Positions 58,416 to 64,000 of a DNA stretch of 64,000 bases are shown in pieces (position 1 is the first letter of the stretch; the number at the start of each line of letters is the position of its first letter). The notes under the pieces were generated by a model that was not told the origin of the DNA, did not search any database, and saw only the letters and a program-made list of their open reading frames with translations. Made by a program: the position numbers and the translations under genes. This DNA comes from Endocalyx cinctus. Lineage: Eukaryota; Ascomycota; Sordariomycetes; Amphisphaeriales; Apiosporaceae. The DNA is taken from contig BCKC01000011.1 in assembly GCA_001600455.1 (NCBI GenBank), positions 709,835 through 773,834 of the forward strand, read 5' to 3'.

Positions 58416-61400
58416 CGTGGGAATGATATACTAGCTCTCACATGCCGTGTATCGCGTTGTTTCTTCTCCCTCTTCTTCTTCTTCTTCCTCACTTTTCAAC
58501 TTCTTTTTTTCTTCTTCTTCTTTTCTAACTTGTTCGTTCACCAATTGGAACAATAGAAAGAAGAACTACGCTGGTAGAAAAAACCAAAGAGGAAAAAGAG
58601 GCACAGATTAAGAAAAAAAAAAAAAAAAGAAGGGTATCATAAACATATCTCATCGACAGGGAAAGAAAAAGAGGAACGGGAAAGGCATTATGAACGGTAC
58701 ATAAAATCCTTAGAATCCTTCGGCACTTTATTTAATTAATACTTTTTTTTATTATTATTCTATCTAAGGAGTGGCTTATGAGGAACATATTCTCCATTTT
58801 GGATATCTTCTCTCTCTATTTTTTTTTCTTCTGGTCTTTAGATGTAACCTTGTATCACGGTCCCGAAGAGAGAGAAAAAAGTGTTTGTCGGGGCTCTGTA
58901 CATACATAGATTTGGGGGTTTGGTTGGATAAGGGTTGAAAAAAGGGCGGGTCGTCCGTCCCAAAACGGATCGTGGGGTTACTTGTACAGAGTAAGGTAGT
59001 AATAGTAAGCTTATGGGCGAAGATGATTTGCTGTTTGGTCTTCGAGATCCTTGAAAAGAGCATCGCATTGCAGATCGATTGCTGAGGGGGGGGCCTGTAA
59101 ACACGGCCTTCGTCAAGATTCTTATAACCCTTGCTTGCACCCCTCGAGATTTTGATCCTTCGGGACCGGGGAAGGGCGACTGAACCAGGAAAGTGAGAAG
59201 GGCAAATCAGGAACAAAAAAAAAGATTTACGTTATTTTACTTTTATCTATGAGGCATGTAGTGTTGGTACTGCAGGTCGGTATTTTCAAGGGAACATTTC
59301 AACCCCTTCGCCATTTCGTCTGTTTCAATGCCCTGCTCTTTTACTCGTAACATGTTATTCACTTATATAATCCTTTCGATCATACTTTAACCCTCTCAAT
59401 TTCAAGATGCATCTTTATCATATTTTATCGTTTTATATTTCCTTCCTACTAATATAATAAGCTCTTGTTTGTATAATGTATATAGTATAGTCTACTCCAT
59501 ACTCAGAGCCAAGTTATCTATTAGATCGATCGAATTGCGTCTCATATTTATTATATATCCTCATCAATGATATGTACGATCCTTCCGACTAACCCTAAGC
59601 ATGGTTCAGCTCAGCTTTAGCTCAAATCACATTCCTTTTCGTCTGTGCATTTTTGAAGCATACTATCTTCCATCGTGAAGCGGGTATTCCATAGTATACC
59701 TTTTGAGGTTTGTTGTTTTTAACCTTTTCTTTTCTTTCTCGTTTCATTCAGTTCACTTTTTTTTTTTCATTTGCTCATCGACAAGTTTTTTTTCTCTTTG
59801 GTTTTATCTTCTGTCTATATTTATATCTGTTTAGAACTTATGTGTAGCCGACGTTACCGCGATGTAACCTAGGAAATGAAAACCCACCATCCCCGAGTCA
59901 TGGTTTCTGCTAAGCCTAGTGTGGCTTTGAATCTTTTTCTCTCCCCATCTCCCTGTCAGCCTGTCTATGTCTGTCTCCGTCTCTTGTCGTTTTCTCTTTT
60001 TTTTTTCTACTCCGTATATTTCCTTCACATTCGCCCGTAACCTTTTATCTACTTATATCAAGATAGCTGTTCCAATTTATATTCTACACAGCCGAAAAAA
60101 AGTAACCCCCTTCTGCGACATAAACTGCTCCTCGCTCGCTGAAAAAGGAGTTTGTTTTTTTCATGCCCCTCCTTCGTCCTCCCCAATTCCTTTTGGTTCA
60201 CGCTGGAAATATCATTTCGTCATATGATAGGTATCTTTTTCAGATACCCCTTGACGTTTCCTAAATTAATTGGCCCATGCCTAGAGAATTACCTTATCCT
60301 AACCTAGATCGTGTCCATAATATCGCCGTGATCGACCCTACCCTAGTTAAATCTTTATATAAAGACCCAGATCGGGGTAGAAATTAGCTGCGGGTTTTGA
60401 CTTGTTTCTGCTTAAGCGAAGAAAAACGTTATTTAAAAGTTCACGACAGGATCTCCTTTTACATAGAATGAATATAGTAAGATACTTCCTTTTTTTTTTT
60501 TTCTTCAATTAGAATTGTTTCAGTTTATAATTAGTTCGTAGCATATACCTGGTATATTATAAACAGCAAACCAAATTAGCCCTCCGCGATAACCTGTACA
60601 ACTTCAAACCGAAACGACCGCTAGAATCTTACCCGTCGTTGTTATCTATACAATATGTAGTAGACAGAACAAACTACCCAGCATTTCCCCATGCTACCAT
60701 GTAGAAAAATGCAGTCGTAGACTAGACTAAATCAAACCCGACACATTTTCTGTGTTGAAAACGCATACCTACACTACTATAATAATCCTCGTTCGCTCGT
60801 GTTCGTATCTTGTCATTGATCGACGGTAGCAATTTATCTGAAAAAGAAGTGGAGGCTGATAGAAGGGCGGGGCTGATCGATTCGGCTCCGAAGCATGAAT
60901 ACCCTCATCACCTCGGTCCTCTACAAAGCGTATTCTGCCCCATAAAATCTGTTCATCTAGTATAAGATACCGGCTGAGATAAGATGACACATGCTGACAT
61001 TTAAGTGCTCAATTAGGTAGGCAGGTAGGTAGGTGTGAGGTCTTTCTCGAATGAAATATAATATGCGTGTCATCCGAGACATGAACATTTGAAATATGGA
61101 TTGAATTATCTTCCATCTTAACTTGATTAAGTCATGTCGTAAATATCGTATATTGTACTAAGTTCTGGTGGAGTCTAATCCTTATAGCTGTCTTCATGTA
61201 GCACATTCATGTTACACGTTTAAAGAAGAGATAGAGCAACGATCAACGTGAAACTAATGCTGAGTAATTGACTATGGAAATACGGACGATGAACAACTTT
61301 GATGCCTGGTGTATGTGACACAGCCGCCTTAATATTACCAGGTGATGATACTCGACGTATTCTAAACCTCCTTAGGGACCTCCTCCCTATCCACCTGTCC

Positions 61401-61515
61401 TTTCGAGCGTCGTGTGCCTTGTTTTGTGCTATTTACGCATATAAAATACACCTATGCGACTTTTTTTCAAATTAGATCCCTCCGATAAACGCCTGTCCGG
61501 AAAAATTAAAAATCC
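58416..61515. other. 3.1-kb gene-poor spacer
   Basis: No supported gene on either strand. The sequence is pyrimidine-rich, with CTTCTTCTT near 58466-58525, an A15-like tract near 58613-58628 and many T runs. The overlapping frames at 58776-59216 are low complexity. The last few hundred bases are the 3' region of eIF3a. Confidence 0.55.
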
Positions 61516-64000
61516 TTAGGAACCCTGCTTGTCTCGAAGATGACGAGGCACCCATTTCCCGGGAGCTCCGGACGGCTTCAAAGATTCGCCTGAAGCCTGA
61601 GCGGGCGCTGCTGGCGCAGGAGCCGAGGAGCTCTCCTTAGTGTTCTCCTTGGTGTTTCCCGAACCTCCACCTGACTTCGCAGCCTCGCGATCACGCCAGG
61701 AAGGTTTGTTACCGCTACCGGAAAGTTGAAGGCGAGGAGGTCCGGACGAGCGGCCGTTGGAGTCGGTTCTTTCAACCGGGGTACCGGTACGAGCAGGAGG
61801 TGCCGGAGGTCCGTTGCTGTCCGCGGCAGCGGCGTTGGCAGTGGTCTTAGACGCCTCACGGTCGCGCCAGGATGGCTTTCCGCCCGTAAGGTTAAGACGG
61901 GGTGGTCCCGAGGATCGCTCGTTTGAACCAGTACGCTCCATCGTGGCAGGTTCTCGTCGTACAGCCGACACCCGCTCCTTGTCCTTCTCGGCTTGACGTC
62001 GAGACATCGCCTCTTCTTCTCTCCTGGCCTGCAGGGCAGCCTTCTCGAGCATTTCCTGCCTCTCCCTCTCTCGCTGCTCCTTCTGCTTCGCGAGTTCGGC
62101 TCTCCGCTGCTCCGCACGCTTCTCTTGCTCCTCCTTTTCTCTCTGGGCACGCTCTTCCGCTTCCCGGAGAGCCCGCTCCTTCTCCTCTCTCTCCCGCTTC
62201 TCCCGTAGCTTACGGTCGCGGTACTCCTTCTTGCGAGTGGCAATCTGTTTCTCTAGTTCTCGCTCGGCATCGCGTTGACGCTTCTCGAACTCATCGCGAC
62301 GACGATCATGTAACGACTGTCTGAATGATTCGTACTGAGGCATCAGACGTCCCAGACGGTGCTTGAGCTGGACGCTTTCCGAATGCTTCTCCTTAGATTC
62401 CTTCAGAGTCTGCGCTTTCGTACTCTCGTACGCAGCCAGATCACGTTCTCTTTGCTTGCCATAATCATCGGGAAGCTTCTTCACTTCTTCCTTCCTGAAC
62501 GCACGTTCAAGATGGTCAATGCGCTTCGCCGTGACGCGAAGTCTTTCCTTGATGTCGTTCTTCTCCCTCTCGAGTTGGGCCAGCTTCATGGCACGAATGT
62601 CAACGTCGTTGAGATTCTCAACATCGAGATCGATCGTGCCAGGGCCGAGCTTGAGATCGGCAATTTGCTTCTTGAGCTCTTCCTTACGAACGCGATCCCT
62701 CTCATCCTTGAGTCGCTTCTCCTCGCGTTCTTTCTGCTCTTGCGCAAGTCGTCGTTCCTCGGCCTCTGCAAGGGCTTGTTCTTGAAGTCGCTTTTGCCTA
62801 GCCTTTTCCTTCTCACGCTTAGCTTGAAGTTCGGAGGCTTCAGCCTTGCGCTTCTGAATGATTTCCTTGCGAGCTAGAGTGTCCATATGTTCTTTTTCAG
62901 CCTCTGCCTTCGTGCGGACCAAGGCGGCTTGGTGAGCCTCATATTGACGCTCTCGGAACGAGGAGTCAATGTAGAAACAGGTGGTGTTGAGCGTAGTAGC
63001 CAGTCTGATCAGCTGAGAGCGGACGATTTCAGAAGGCGTGCTCTGCAGGCGTTGAACGGAACCGGTGGTGCTTTCCGCAGACCCGGCCGCGGAGCCAGCG
63101 TGAACAGCCTTTGAAGAAGCGAAGACATCCTTGTCAAAGTTGAGAACACCAGTAGCATGATCCATTCGGATGGAAAGATCGCCCTTCTTGTTTCCATTCA
63201 TGATGAACTTCTCAATGGTTCCGCGAGTGATCTGGAAGGGATCCGGGAACTTGGCGAGAGATTCGACGAAAGCAAGGTCAACGCTCTCATAAACTTGAGA
63301 GAGTTGTTGGAAGAGACGAGTCAGGATGACCTGTTGCAGGGGCAGGATGTATTTTTCCATGTCAGAGTCGGCGCCGATCTTGGTCAAAATAGGGGATATC
63401 TTCTGACAGATGGAGAGAGGGTGGAAGTCGACTTCGAGAATGTTGTACAGATCTCTGATCTCCGGGAAGGCACGCTTGAGGAGAGACTTGGATAGGGCAT
63501 CACGGAAGAGACCAGCTCGGGTCGGAGCAACGGACATGCCGAGGAGATGAGTCAGACGCGAGTTCTTGTTCTTTCTGGCCTCGTCAAAATCAACCATAGC
63601 ACCGCGGGATCTCGAAGTGCTAATGACGGGAATAGAGAGAGCCGAGAGCAAGACAAACGAAGCAGCCTTTTGTAAATCAGCCTCGTTGGCTGACGGGTTA
63701 TCAGACTTCTTGCTCTGGCCGGTCGCTACCAAAGCGGCAGACTGACGGAGGAGGTTATAGTATCGAGACCAGGCAGCGGCGTGGAAAAGATAGTTCTCGC
63801 CGACGAGGAAAATTCGCGTAAGCTTTTCGTAGTAGTTGGCCATCATGATATTCTTGGGCGGACGCTTGCTGAGGTTGAGAAGAGTGTGAATATCTTCGAC
63901 ACTTCGGAAGGCTTCCTGCCAAAGTTCGAGCTCGACGGCAACATTCAGCTGCTGAAATCGGGTTTCCAAATGTCGCTGCAGGGTATCCGGGTCATTGAGA
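61516..64000 (-). CDS. TIF32: eIF3 subunit a, C-terminal part (runs off the right edge)
   Basis: One uninterrupted minus-strand frame of 827 codons enters from beyond 64000 and stops at 61516; the N-terminal few hundred residues are outside the window. The sequence [41 protein letters not shown] and the following PCI region identify eukaryotic translation initiation factor 3 subunit a. After the PCI domain come a long charged helix rich in Glu, Arg and Lys (spectrin-like, binding eIF3b and other partners) and a low-complexity tail. The tail holds two copies of a PPRL-(T/S)-G...PSWRDREA(S/A)K motif and ends [14 protein letters not shown], a usual fungal end. eIF3a is the scaffold of eIF3 on the 40S subunit. 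Confidence 0.95.
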   Translation of the reverse strand, partial: LNDPDTLQRHLETRFQQLNVAVELELWQEAFRSVEDIHTLLNLSKRPPKNIMMANYYEKLTRIFLVGENYLFHAAAWSRYYNLLRQSAALVATGQSKKSDNPSANEADLQKAASFVLLSALSIPVISTSRSRGAMVDFDEARKNKNSRLTHLLGMSVAPTRAGLFRDALSKSLLKRAFPEIRDLYNILEVDFHPLSICQKISPILTKIGADSDMEKYILPLQQVILTRLFQQLSQVYESVDLAFVESLAKFPDPFQITRGTIEKFIMNGNKKGDLSIRMDHATGVLNFDKDVFASSKAVHAGSAAGSAESTTGSVQRLQSTPSEIVRSQLIRLATTLNTTCFYIDSSFRERQYEAHQAALVRTKAEAEKEHMDTLARKEIIQKRKAEASELQAKREKEKARQKRLQEQALAEAEERRLAQEQKEREEKRLKDERDRVRKEELKKQIADLKLGPGTIDLDVENLNDVDIRAMKLAQLEREKNDIKERLRVTAKRIDHLERAFRKEEVKKLPDDYGKQRERDLAAYESTKAQTLKESKEKHSESVQLKHRLGRLMPQYESFRQSLHDRRRDEFEKRQRDAERELEKQIATRKKEYRDRKLREKREREEKERALREAEERAQREKEEQEKRAEQRRAELAKQKEQRERERQEMLEKAALQARREEEAMSRRQAEKDKERVSAVRREPATMERTGSNERSSGPPRLNLTGGKPSWRDREASKTTANAAAADSNGPPAPPARTGTPVERTDSNGRSSGPPRLQLSGSGNKPSWRDREAAKSGGGSGNTKENTKESSSAPAPAAPAQASGESLKPSGAPGKWVPRHLRDKQGS

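Noticed and set aside
61902..62324. Plus-strand frames across the eIF3a charged region
   Set aside because: Antisense readings of repetitive Arg/Glu/Lys codons; no independent evidence.

Overview
The window looks like nuclear DNA of a filamentous ascomycete (Pezizomycotina, probably Sordariomycetes). The signs are short GT-AG introns of about 50-200 nt, a Zn2Cys6/fungal_trans regulator, HET and CFEM genes, fungal two-subunit fatty acid synthase genes, and GC-rich exons in AT-rich spacers full of homopolymers and TA/AG microsatellites. A Xylariales-type host would suit the main gene set but cannot be shown from the sequence. All exon joins were made by eye from splice motifs, reading frame and remembered family conservation; nothing was searched or aligned by machine.

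Left part (1-29 kb), accessory and gene-poor. An SRA/YDG-domain protein (708-2298) comes first. The next four genes are a Zn2Cys6 regulator (4356-6859), a fungal FAS alpha subunit on the minus strand (10862-16078), a non-mitochondrial citrate-synthase-family enzyme (16804-18467) that shares a 725-bp divergent promoter with FAS alpha, and a FAS beta subunit (22720-29066). FAS alpha + FAS beta + citrate synthase + regulator is the core of an alkylcitrate pathway: the FAS pair makes a short or medium acyl-CoA, and the synthase condenses it with oxaloacetate to an alkylcitric acid. No dehydratase, decarboxylase, oxygenase, P450 or transporter is present. The cluster is either minimal or has unlinked partners. 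Its genes are separated by spacers of 2-4 kb, and the divergent promoter holds CGG/CCG inverted repeats that could be the regulator's sites.

Middle part (29.9-36.7 kb), conserved housekeeping: Par14/PIN4-type parvulin, ribosomal eS12 (minus), ribosomal uS8, and a GT90/CAP10-type glycosyltransferase. This gives a sharp right border to the cluster.

Right part (36.7-64 kb), mixed. It holds a small Dabb-domain gene, a LysM-like relic, a HET-domain gene, a Swd2-type WD40 protein with an unusual N-terminal insert, an SRP9-type SRP subunit, ribonucleotide reductase small subunit (minus, with MCB-like boxes upstream), a DUF4112 membrane protein (minus), a 78-aa secreted six-cysteine protein (minus) next to a 41-nt poly-C tract, a CFEM-TM-polyQ surface protein (minus), and the C-terminal part of eIF3a running off the right edge (minus). 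Three of these genes (parvulin, Dabb, six-cysteine protein) have exons too short to stand out as single open frames and were assembled exon by exon.
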